The notes under the pieces were generated by a model, which was not told the origin of the DNA, ran no database searches, and saw nothing but the letters and a program-made list of their open reading frames with translations. A DNA stretch of 5,460 bases from JANNGC01 sp043757045 (GTDB lineage Bacteria; Verrucomicrobiota; Verrucomicrobiia; Limisphaerales; SIBH01): contig JAYVQC010000176.1 of NCBI GenBank assembly GCA_043757045.1, positions 1 through 5,460 of the forward strand. The letters run 5' to 3'. Positions within the stretch are counted from its first letter, which is position 1. Every line of letters begins with the position of its first letter. Below are positions 1 to 5,460 of the stretch, piece by piece. Both the position numbers and the translations under genes were made by a program.

Positions 1-334
1 TTTCATCGCCTGAACAGCGCTGCCGCGAATGAAAGCCGCCAAAACAGCCCGTCAAATCAAGGGATTTGTGCGTCTTTCTTTTTCAAACAGGCTCTAAGAG
101 CCTGTCTGAAAATTCGGCCTGGGTAGCACAGGCCACTGGCCTGTGCCGCCGGGCTACCAGCCCGGCGGAAGGGTGAGGGCGGCGCAAGGCAGGCAGGTCT
201 ATTCCGACCAAAGATGATCAAGCTCATTCCGCTGGGCAGGTTGCCCAGCGGAACGGGCTGGTAGCCCGTTCCACCCTTTTTCAGACAGGCTCTAAGGCAG
301 AGCGACGAAGCCCCACCTTTCGCACCCCGCTCTT
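1..334. other. Gene-free intergenic region left of the peroxidase gene
   Basis: No credible coding sequence is seen on either strand. The centre (78-296) is the compound palindromic element described separately. The left edge (1-77) and the stretch next to the peroxidase stop codon (297-334) show no recognisable RNA gene, and no stem followed by a T-run in the direction of the minus-strand gene. A minus-strand ATG at 6-4 could start a gene leaving the window to the left, but only two codons are visible. Confidence 0.6.
78..296. repeat. Compound palindromic repeat element A
   Basis: This gene-free stretch is built from stacked inverted repeats. A near-perfect hairpin lies at 80-112 (16-bp arms, one mismatch at 86/106, single centre base). 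Its left arm recurs as a direct repeat at 276-296 (20 of 21 bases match 78-98), and its right arm 97-112 is a perfect inverted match to 278-293. Between them are four short hairpins: 126-146 (10-bp arms around one base), 146-168 (10-bp arms, loop ACC), 227-253 (12-bp arms, loop GGT) and 250-272 (10-bp arms, loop GGT). The 15-bp word at 150-164 reappears reverse-complemented at 254-268, so the two halves face each other. No hairpin is seen in the 58 bp between the halves (169-226). No open reading frame or transposase is visible. It could be a non-autonomous mobile element or a REP-like repeat; the family is not identified. Confidence 0.8.
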
Positions 335-1711
335 TCAGTCCCCATAATTGAACGGATCGGAGAACCGCGCCGCGCCCGTGAGGTTCGTGTCGGTCATCGT
401 CTTAAGAAAAGCGACCAGCGCGGACTTCTGGTTGTTCGTCAGGTTCAGGCGGCGCGCGGAGGGCGGCTGGCCGGGCGCGGGCGGTGCGCGCAACGGCGGC
501 GGCAGATTCGCGTTGAAGACCACGCCCGAGTTGTAGAACTCCACCACTTCCTCCAGCGTCGCCAAGCGGCCGTCGTGCATGTAGGGCGCGGTCAGCTCGA
601 TGTTCCGCAACGACGGCACCTTGAACAGCCCGTTGTCCTGCGGACGCCCCGTGATGCCGCCCACGCCGAGATCTACGTAGGGAAACTCCAGCCCGTTGTT
701 GAAAATGTTGGGCGCACTAAAAGTGTCCGGCCCGTGGCACGCGGCGCAGGTGGCGTTGCCCACTTGTCCGAGAAAAATCTGCCGGCCCAACTGTTCCTGC
801 GCGCTGAAGTTCGTGAAGTTCACCGTCACGCCCGCATCATATTTGGACTGCGCGGAAACCATGGAGCGCACGAATTGCGCGAGCGCGCGGGAGATGCGGT
901 TGGTCGTGACTTGCGTCGTGCCGAAAGTGAGCGCGAACAGATTCGTGTAGAACGGCTCGGCGGAAAGCCGCGCCACCAATGCCGGCAATGTCATGCCCAT
1001 CTCGACGGCGTTTTGAATTGGTTGCAGCACCTGGTCCTCCAGTGTGGCCGCGCGCTCGTCCCAGAAGAACCGGCCGCGCTGATAATAGCGCGCGTTGCTC
1101 AAGCCCATCGAGTTGCGGCCCGTGAGTCCGCCGTTGAAGCCCACGCTGAATTTTCTCGGATCGGAAAAGCCATGTTGCGGCTGATGACACGACGCGCATG
1201 ACACGGTGCCGTTGGTCGAAAGGCGCTGGTCGTAAAAGAGCACGCGCCCGAGTGTCGCGCCCGCGTCCGTCACGGGATTGTTGGTGGGCGTGTTGTCCTG
1301 TCCGCGCACTTGCGGCGTGAGGTAATGCGCGGGTAGCAACGGCGAATAATTGAACGGCGTAGCGGGCAGGCGCAGGGCGTTCGCCGTCGTGCTCGGCACG
1401 TCCGCGCGCGACGGATCGTGGAACACGCGGTAGAAATTTTTCCCGCCCGCCTCGTCAGGCAGCGTGCGATGAAACTCGCCATTGAACACCCTCCACGCGC
1501 CCACCTCCGTCCAGGTGGTGAAGTCGGTCGTGGTCTGCAGAATCCAAAGATGATCGCCGGCATCGCGCACGGTGACGCGGTGGGAGGCGGTGGACGAAGG
1601 AACGATGGTCATGGAAGCGGCGGGCGGAATCTGGGCTTCGCTGACGGCGTGGTGGAGAAGCAGGGCCGCGACGAACGCCGTGGCCCGGAGGGAACAGATG
1701 GTGGCTTTCAT
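335..1711 (-). CDS. Exported diheme cytochrome c peroxidase (MauG/CcpA family) with N-terminal Ig/Fn3-like domain
   Basis: The 458-residue product is predicted to be a periplasmic diheme peroxidase, a family that reduces H2O2 with electrons from small redox carriers or, in MauG-like members, oxidises other substrates. Numbering from the ATG at 1711, residues 1-27 look like a Sec signal peptide (MKATICSLRATAF..., ending near SEAQ). Residues about 34-97 form a small beta-type domain with TTDFTTWTEV and NFYRVF motifs. The catalytic part follows: heme site CASCH at 172-176, FFWDERA at 215-221, NAVEMGM at 234-240, second heme site CAACH at 322-326, and APYMHDGR at 375-382, whose Met378 is the expected axial ligand of the high-potential heme. 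The protein ends in FSDPFNYGD. An upstream in-frame ATG at 1729 adds MRIDDA; the inner start is preferred because it gives a cleaner signal peptide and has a GAGG 12 nt upstream, though neither start has an ideal ribosome site. The gene is divergent from the propeller gene at 1915. Family assignment is firm; the substrate is unknown. Confidence 0.93.
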   Translation of the reverse strand: MKATICSLRATAFVAALLLHHAVSEAQIPPAASMTIVPSSTASHRVTVRDAGDHLWILQTTTDFTTWTEVGAWRVFNGEFHRTLPDEAGGKNFYRVFHDPSRADVPSTTANALRLPATPFNYSPLLPAHYLTPQVRGQDNTPTNNPVTDAGATLGRVLFYDQRLSTNGTVSCASCHQPQHGFSDPRKFSVGFNGGLTGRNSMGLSNARYYQRGRFFWDERAATLEDQVLQPIQNAVEMGMTLPALVARLSAEPFYTNLFALTFGTTQVTTNRISRALAQFVRSMVSAQSKYDAGVTVNFTNFSAQEQLGRQIFLGQVGNATCAACHGPDTFSAPNIFNNGLEFPYVDLGVGGITGRPQDNGLFKVPSLRNIELTAPYMHDGRLATLEEVVEFYNSGVVFNANLPPPLRAPPAPGQPPSARRLNLTNNQKSALVAFLKTMTDTNLTGAARFSDPFNYGD

Positions 1712-1914
1712 GGCGTCATCAATCCTCATTCCGCGCGCGCCGCCAAAGTGTTTTACTTCCCCTTCACGTAAGTCCGCCCACTTTTACCAACGCTTAACAA
1801 TGCGGGGCTTCCGCACGGAGCGCCGGTGGCTCCAGGAAATTGCCCGTAACCGTCCGTCCCGCGCGCACCTCTTGTTTCGTTGCGTAACAACAATTCCAAA
1901 CAACAGGCTTCCTT
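1712..1914. promoter_or_regulatory. Divergent intergenic region, presumed to hold promoters for both flanking genes
   Basis: This is the gap between the start of the minus-strand peroxidase gene and the plus-strand propeller gene, so both promoters should lie here. No convincing -35/-10 pair was found on either strand. The AT-richer parts are 1741-1800 and 1871-1915. A weak dyad, TTGTT at 1872-1876 and AACAA at 1889-1893, sits about 20-40 bp upstream of the propeller start codon. It could be an operator, but it is short enough to be chance. The assignment rests on gene orientation rather than on a recognised motif. Confidence 0.35.
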
Positions 1915-3327
1915 ATGAATTCACGAATCGCAGTGCTGGCCTTGATCGGCTCTCTCGGCTCTCTCGGCGCGCACGCGCAGGACTGGCCGCAGTGGCGTGG
2001 CGCGAACCGCGACGCGCAGGCCGCCGGTTTCCAGGCCCCGAAGTCCTGGCCCAAGGAACTCACGCAGAAATGGAAAGTCACCGTCGGTGACGGCGTGGCC
2101 ACGCCCGCGCTGGTGGGCGACAAACTGTTTGTCTTCTCGCGCGAGCAGGGCTTTGAAATCACCCGCGCGCTCAACGCCGCTGATGGCAAGGAACTCTGGC
2201 AGGAAAAATACGAGGCGCTCGGCGCGAGCGGTCCCGCCGGCGGCTTCTCCGGCCCGCGCAGCTCGCCCGCCGTGGCGAACGGCAAAGTCGTGACGCTCGG
2301 CGTGCGCGGGATGATTTCCGCCCTCGACGCCGCGACCGGAAAAAAGCTCTGGCGCAAAGACGAGTTCAACGCCTACCCGAATTTTCATCCGTCCAGTTCG
2401 CCAATGATCGTGGACGGACTCGCCATCGCGCAACTCGGTGGCCGCGACAACGGCGCGCTCGTGGCCTACGACCTCGCGACCGGCGCAACAAAGTGGAAGA
2501 CCAGCGGAGCCACGCCCTCGTATGCCTCGCCGGTGTTGATGAAGGTCGGCGGCGCGAAATTGATTGTCGCGCAAACGGACTCGCGGCTCATCGCCGTGAA
2601 CGCGGCGGACGGAAAAATTGTTTGGGAATCCGCAGCGGCTCCGCAAGGCGGCGGTTCGGCCGGCGGCGCTGGCGGACGGGGCGGTGGCGGCGGGCGTGAT
2701 TACAAAGCCACGACGCCCATCGTGGACGGGCAGACCATCATCACCGCTGGACGCGGGGTGAGCGCCGTGCGCCTGGAAAAAGCCGGCGACAAATTCATCG
2801 CCAAGGAATTGTGGAGCAACGCGGAGAAAACTGTCTCGTTCAATTCACCGACCGTGAAGGGCAACCGGCTCTATGCGCTCGCCGGAAACAACGAGCTGTT
2901 CTGCCTCAGCACCACGGATGGCAAAACGATGTGGAGCGCGCCCTACCCCGCCGGTGCCGCACCCGCTGTGCGCGCGGCTTTGGAGAAATTGGAATTTCAA
3001 CCCGCCATCTTCGGCCTGCCGCAAGACCCGCCGCCCGGAGCGCCGCGTCGTCCCGGCGGGCAAGGCGGGCAAGGCCGTCCCGGCAGCGGGCCTGGAGGTT
3101 TCGGTGGTGGCGGTGGTGGCGGCTACGGCACGATTGTTGACGCTGGCTCCGTCGTCTTCGCGCTCACGCCCGGCGGGCAGCTCCTCGCCATTGAGCCGGG
3201 CGGCACGGAATTGAAAACGCTCGGCAGCTACAAAGTCGGCACGCAAACCCACGCCTATCCTGTCGTGTCCGGCGCGCGCATTTTCATCAAGGACAAGGAC
3301 TCCGTCGCGCTCTGGACGGTGGAGTGA
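1915..3327 (+). CDS. Exported PQQ-like beta-propeller repeat protein with two glycine-rich insertions
   Basis: The 470-residue product is a predicted secreted beta-propeller of the PQQ/BamB-like repeat superfamily. Residues 1-22 are a signal peptide ending in AHAQ, followed at once by DWPQWRGANRDA, a start seen in many planctomycete and verrucomicrobial propellers. Repeat blades are marked by xxAxDxxTGKxxW motifs near residues 85-98 (LNAADGKELW), 136-146 (ALDAATGKKLW), 184-194 (AYDLATGATKW), 227-237 (AVNAADGKIVW) and 330-340 (CLSTTDGKTMW), with weaker ones toward the C terminus (423-441, 456-469). Two low-complexity inserts interrupt it: Gly-rich 244-261 and Pro/Gly/Arg-rich 372-404. No heme site and no separate catalytic domain are visible, so a PQQ dehydrogenase is not supported; binding or scaffolding is the safer reading. 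The start ATG has an AGG 7 nt upstream, a weak ribosome site. A second, diverged propeller gene follows in the same direction. The fold is secure, the function unknown. Confidence 0.92.
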   Translation: MNSRIAVLALIGSLGSLGAHAQDWPQWRGANRDAQAAGFQAPKSWPKELTQKWKVTVGDGVATPALVGDKLFVFSREQGFEITRALNAADGKELWQEKYEALGASGPAGGFSGPRSSPAVANGKVVTLGVRGMISALDAATGKKLWRKDEFNAYPNFHPSSSPMIVDGLAIAQLGGRDNGALVAYDLATGATKWKTSGATPSYASPVLMKVGGAKLIVAQTDSRLIAVNAADGKIVWESAAAPQGGGSAGGAGGRGGGGGRDYKATTPIVDGQTIITAGRGVSAVRLEKAGDKFIAKELWSNAEKTVSFNSPTVKGNRLYALAGNNELFCLSTTDGKTMWSAPYPAGAAPAVRAALEKLEFQPAIFGLPQDPPPGAPRRPGGQGGQGRPGSGPGGFGGGGGGGYGTIVDAGSVVFALTPGGQLLAIEPGGTELKTLGSYKVGTQTHAYPVVSGARIFIKDKDSVALWTVE

Positions 3328-3480
3328 GACTGCGGGTGGTGGGGCGTCGCATCATGCCGACCGTCGCCGAAATTTAAGAGCAGTGCTCAGATGAGTACGA
3401 CCCAAGGCGGCGAAGTTGGAATGGTTTGAGTTCAACACTCGGGCCGTTCAGATTCCCGACTGTTCAAAAAAACTGAGCGT
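3328..3480. other. Intergenic gap between the two propeller genes
   Basis: These 153 bp separate two codirectional genes. They contain one small perfect dyad, GAGCAGTGCTC at 3378-3388, and an A-run at 3466-3472 just upstream of the next start. No stem followed by a T-run and no clear promoter hexamers are visible. The length leaves open whether the two genes share a transcript or the second has its own promoter. No strong Shine-Dalgarno sequence precedes the ATG at 3481. Confidence 0.45.
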
Positions 3481-4821
3481 ATGAGCCATTTCCGATCTGC
3501 TTTGTTCCGACGACTGGCGTTTTCGTTTCTGGTTTGGGCGACGGTTGGGTCCGCGGATTCGGCGACGAACAATTTGCACCAATGGTCGCAGTGGCGCGGG
3601 CCACTCGCGAATGGCGTCGCTCCGCTGGCGAACCCGCCCGTGGAGTGGAGCGAGAAGAAGAACGTGCGGTGGAAAGTAGAACTGCCGGGCCGGGGACATT
3701 CCTCGCCCATCGTCTTCGACGATCGCGTGTATGTGCTGGCGGCAGGTCCGGTGGGCGCGGAGCGGAAGGCGGTGCATGATTCCGCGCCGGGCGTGCATGA
3801 CAGCGTGCCGGTCACGCGCACCAATCAATACCTCGTCCTGGCCTTGCGCCGGAGCGACGGGCGCACACTCTGGAAAAAAACGGTGCGCGAGGAATGGCCG
3901 CACGAAGGCGGACACGAGACGGGCAGTCCGGCGTCGAACTCGCCGGTCACCGATGGCGAATTCATCTACGCCTTCTTCGGCTCACGGGGACTGTACTGCC
4001 TCGATACGAACGGCGCGGTGCGGTGGCAGCACGACCTCGGCAAGATGCAGACCCTCCACGCGCATGGCGAAGGCAGTTCTCCGGTCCTCCACGACGACAC
4101 GCTCCTCGTGAACTGGGATCACGAAGGATCATCATTCCTGTACGCTTTCGACAAACTCACGGGCCAGCAGCGGTGGAAAGTTGCGCGCGATGAAAAAACT
4201 TCCTGGTCCACGCCGCTCGTCGTGGAAGTGGACGGGAAGCCACAGGTCATCGTCAGCGCCACCAAGCGCGTGCGCGGTTACGACCTCGCGACCGGAAGAG
4301 AACTTTGGGAATGCTCCGGCCTCACGGACAACGTGGTCTCCTCACCGGTTTATTGGCGCGGCCTGATCATCGCGGGGAACAGCTATTACTCGCAGGCCAT
4401 GGTGGCGATCCGGCTCGCGGGGGCGAAGGGCGACCTGAGCAACACCACGAACGTGGCGTGGCGCTTGAACCGCCTCACGCCTTACGTCTCCTCTCCCCTG
4501 CTCTACGACGACACGCTCTACCACGTCCGCCACAACCAGAACATTCTCGTGCGCCTCAATCCCGCCACGGGCGAATTCCGCGGTGAACCGCTGCGGCTGG
4601 AGGGCATCCGCGACTTCATCTTCTCGTCACCGGTCGGCGCAGCGGGCCGCATCTACATCACGGCTCGCGACGGCACGACGGTCGTGCTGCGCCATGATGC
4701 GGAGAACACCACGCTGGCCGTGAATCATCTCGATGATTCCTTCAGCGCCTCGGCGGCGCTGGCCGGGCGGGAACTGTTTTTGCGCGGCGAAAATTTTCTC
4801 TACTGCCTGGGCGAACCGTGA
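3481..4821 (+). CDS. Exported PQQ-like beta-propeller repeat protein (second, diverged copy)
   Basis: The 446-residue product is a second predicted secreted propeller of the PQQ/BamB-like superfamily. Residues 1 to about 28 form a signal peptide (basic FRRLAF, hydrophobic SFLVWATVG, then SADSA). The mature part begins HQWSQWRGPLANGVAP, then a strand motif VRWKVELPGRGHSSPIVFDD (62-81). Blade motifs follow near 120-131 (ALRRSDGRTLWK), 171-182 (LYCLDTNGAVRW), 221-232 (YAFDKLTGQQRW), 266-276 (GYDLATGRELW), 307-328 (degenerate, AIRLAGAKGD then VAW) and 357-366 (VRLNPATGEF), and the protein closes with NFLYCLGEP. SSP or STP motifs recur at the blade starts (74-76, 199-201, 243-245, 287-289, 338-340, 382-384), which is typical of this group. 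Unlike the upstream propeller it has no Gly-rich inserts, so the pair is not a recent duplication. No catalytic or heme-binding residues are recognised; the role is unknown. The start follows from the signal peptide; the ribosome site is weak. Confidence 0.92.
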   Translation: MSHFRSALFRRLAFSFLVWATVGSADSATNNLHQWSQWRGPLANGVAPLANPPVEWSEKKNVRWKVELPGRGHSSPIVFDDRVYVLAAGPVGAERKAVHDSAPGVHDSVPVTRTNQYLVLALRRSDGRTLWKKTVREEWPHEGGHETGSPASNSPVTDGEFIYAFFGSRGLYCLDTNGAVRWQHDLGKMQTLHAHGEGSSPVLHDDTLLVNWDHEGSSFLYAFDKLTGQQRWKVARDEKTSWSTPLVVEVDGKPQVIVSATKRVRGYDLATGRELWECSGLTDNVVSSPVYWRGLIIAGNSYYSQAMVAIRLAGAKGDLSNTTNVAWRLNRLTPYVSSPLLYDDTLYHVRHNQNILVRLNPATGEFRGEPLRLEGIRDFIFSSPVGAAGRIYITARDGTTVVLRHDAENTTLAVNHLDDSFSASAALAGRELFLRGENFLYCLGEP

Positions 4822-4843
4822 AGGCATGCCGACTTGAAGGCAT
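4819..4843 (+). repeat. Short direct repeat TGAAGGCAT spanning the propeller stop codon
   Basis: TGAAGGCAT occurs at 4819-4827, where its first three bases are the stop codon of the second propeller gene, and again at 4835-4843 just before palindromic element B. Two 9-bp copies 16 nt apart could be a trace of insertion or slippage, or chance. The observation is direct; any meaning is speculative. Confidence 0.3.
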
Positions 4844-4849
4844 CGCGGC

Positions 4850-4945
4850 CACGAGGCTGAAAGCCTCGCGACCTGCCGGCTCGAAAGCCGGCGTTACGTA
4901 ACGCCGACATCCTTGTCGGCAGGTCGCGAGGCTTTCAGCCTCGTG
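4850..4945. repeat. Compound palindromic repeat element B (perfect 29-bp outer arms)
   Basis: The outer arms 4850-4878 and 4917-4945 are perfect reverse complements over 29 bp. Each arm contains its own small hairpin: 4852-4868 (7-bp arms, loop GAA) and 4927-4943 (7-bp arms, loop TTC). The interior holds three more: 4875-4892 (7-bp arms, loop CGAA), a perfect 16-bp palindrome at 4890-4905 (GGCGTTACGTAACGCC), and 4903-4920 (7-bp arms, loop TCCT). Neighbouring hairpins overlap by 2-4 bases at each junction, so alternative pairings compete: one long cruciform or a row of five small hairpins. It begins 29 bp after the stop codon of the second propeller gene. It has no T-run on either side, so it is not a classical intrinsic terminator, though a transcript of it would be strongly folded. 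No coding content is visible. Confidence 0.85.
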
Positions 4946-5042
4946 TCGCTCCTAGCAACCATCGGCGGCACCGGCCAGATGCGCCGGCCATAAAGACGCG
5001 CCCTCTTGACCGCTTTCCATTCCGCGTGCTGCAATGTTTTCC

Positions 5043-5460
5043 ATGAGACACCTTTGGTTGCTGACGTGGTTCTGCGGCGCGCTCGTCGTCGGCGCGGGCG
5101 AGTTGCAAGACGCGGCCGGGCGTGGCGATTTGGAAAAAGTCCGCAGCCTCGTGCGCGCCAGTCCCGCCGCCATCAGCACGCGCACGGGCGGCACCACGGC
5201 CTTGCACGAGGCGGCGCGCGCAGGGCATTTGGAAATCGTGAAACTCCTGGTGAGCAACGGCGCGAACGTCAACGCCACGGACTTCGGCGGACTCACGCCC
5301 GTCCGGTTGGTGCCGAGCACGCGCCCCGAAATCGCCGCCTACCTGCGAGCCAACGGCGGACTGGACAAAGCCCCTGCCGTCGCCAAGACCACACCGAGTC
5401 CGACGAACAAACCGCCCACCGCCGCTGCCCCGCTCTTTCCCGCAACCCGCACGTCCACGC
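5043..5460 (+). CDS. Exported ankyrin-repeat protein, 5' part (runs off the window)
   Basis: An open frame starts at ATG 5043 and has no stop before the window edge, giving 139 visible residues. Residues 1-19 look like a signal peptide (MRHLWLLTWFCGALVVGAG). Ankyrin repeats follow: a first degenerate unit at about 20-46 (LQDAAGRGDLEKVRSLV), a canonical unit at about 50-78 with the TALHEAARAGH and EIVKLLVSNGANVNA signatures, and a third at about 79-108 (DFGGLTPVRLV ... YLRANGGL). From about 109 the chain becomes rich in Pro, Ala and Thr, which suggests a linker to a further domain outside the window. Ankyrin repeats bind other proteins; the signal peptide places this one in the periplasm or outside the cell. 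An in-frame ATG at 5034 would add MFS; the nearest in-frame stop upstream is TGA at 5007-5009. No clear ribosome site distinguishes the two starts. The full length and the C-terminal domain are unknown. Confidence 0.85.
   Translation, partial: MRHLWLLTWFCGALVVGAGELQDAAGRGDLEKVRSLVRASPAAISTRTGGTTALHEAARAGHLEIVKLLVSNGANVNATDFGGLTPVRLVPSTRPEIAAYLRANGGLDKAPAVAKTTPSPTNKPPTAAAPLFPATRTST

Noticed and set aside
1..6. Possible start codon of a minus-strand gene leaving the window (ATG AAA)
   Set aside because: Only two codons are visible and the upstream ribosome site is poor (AGG only 2 nt from the ATG), so no gene can be claimed.
126..272. Series of short palindromes that might be a CRISPR array
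   Set aside because: The units differ in sequence, are adjacent or overlapping, and there are no regular spacers between identical direct repeats.
250..281. Stem GGAACGGGCT/AGCCCGTTCC followed by ACCC and TTTTT on the plus strand, resembling an intrinsic terminator
   Set aside because: No plus-strand gene lies upstream in the window, and the stem is one unit of the compound repeat. For the minus-strand peroxidase gene the T-run is on the wrong side.
575..1201. 208-codon open frame on the plus strand
   Set aside because: It is antisense to the peroxidase heme domains, its translation is rich in Arg/His/Ala with no domain motif, and long shadow frames are expected in GC-rich DNA.
1921..2646. 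241-codon open frame on the minus strand
   Set aside because: It lies wholly opposite the first propeller gene, which has a signal peptide and clear repeats. The antisense product shows only low-complexity Arg/Ala/Gly sequence.
3448..3915. 155-codon minus-strand open frame covering the start of the second propeller gene
   Set aside because: It overlaps the well-supported signal peptide and first blades on the other strand and has no recognisable motif.
5006..5035. TTGACC at 5006-5011 as a -35 box for the ankyrin gene
   Set aside because: The only -10-like hexamer at suitable spacing, TGCAAT at 5030-5035, is poor and would put the transcript start at or inside the coding sequence.
4952..5320. 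Minus-strand open frame of 122 codons opposite the ankyrin gene
   Set aside because: The plus strand has a signal peptide and canonical ankyrin motifs over the same bases; the antisense frame has none.

Overview
This is a GC-rich bacterial window with four protein-coding genes, all apparently exported, and two compound palindromic repeats in the gaps. The style points to Verrucomicrobiota, possibly a Pedosphaera/Limisphaera-like lineage. The reasons are two secreted PQQ-type beta-propellers that open with a QWRG signature, a diheme peroxidase carrying an N-terminal domain with 'TTDFTTWTEV ... FYRV' motifs, an exported ankyrin protein, and intergenic DNA built from stacked short hairpins. This assignment is inference; no rRNA or other marker gene is present.

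Layout. Positions 1-334 hold no gene but contain compound palindromic element A (about 78-296). Positions 335-1711 (minus strand) encode a MauG/CcpA-type diheme cytochrome c peroxidase. Positions 1712-1914 are a divergent intergenic region. Positions 1915-3327 and 3481-4821 (plus strand) encode two different PQQ-like beta-propeller proteins, 153 bp apart. Positions 4822-5042 contain compound palindromic element B, whose outer arms form a perfect 29-bp inverted repeat (4850-4945). From 5043 to the window edge lies the 5' part of an exported ankyrin-repeat protein gene.

How they work together. All four products carry a plausible Sec signal peptide, so the region looks like a set of cell-envelope or periplasmic functions. 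The peroxidase would reduce peroxide, or oxidise another substrate, in the periplasm. The two propellers have no recognisable catalytic domain and could be scaffolds or binding proteins. Nothing in the sequence shows that they share a pathway.

No convincing new multi-gene system was found. The least ordinary content is non-coding: two elements of unrelated sequence that share one architecture, in which small 3-4 nt-loop hairpins are stacked inside larger inverted repeats with the two halves in opposite orientation. A second point of interest is that the peroxidase may lack the usual distal histidine of the peroxidatic heme.
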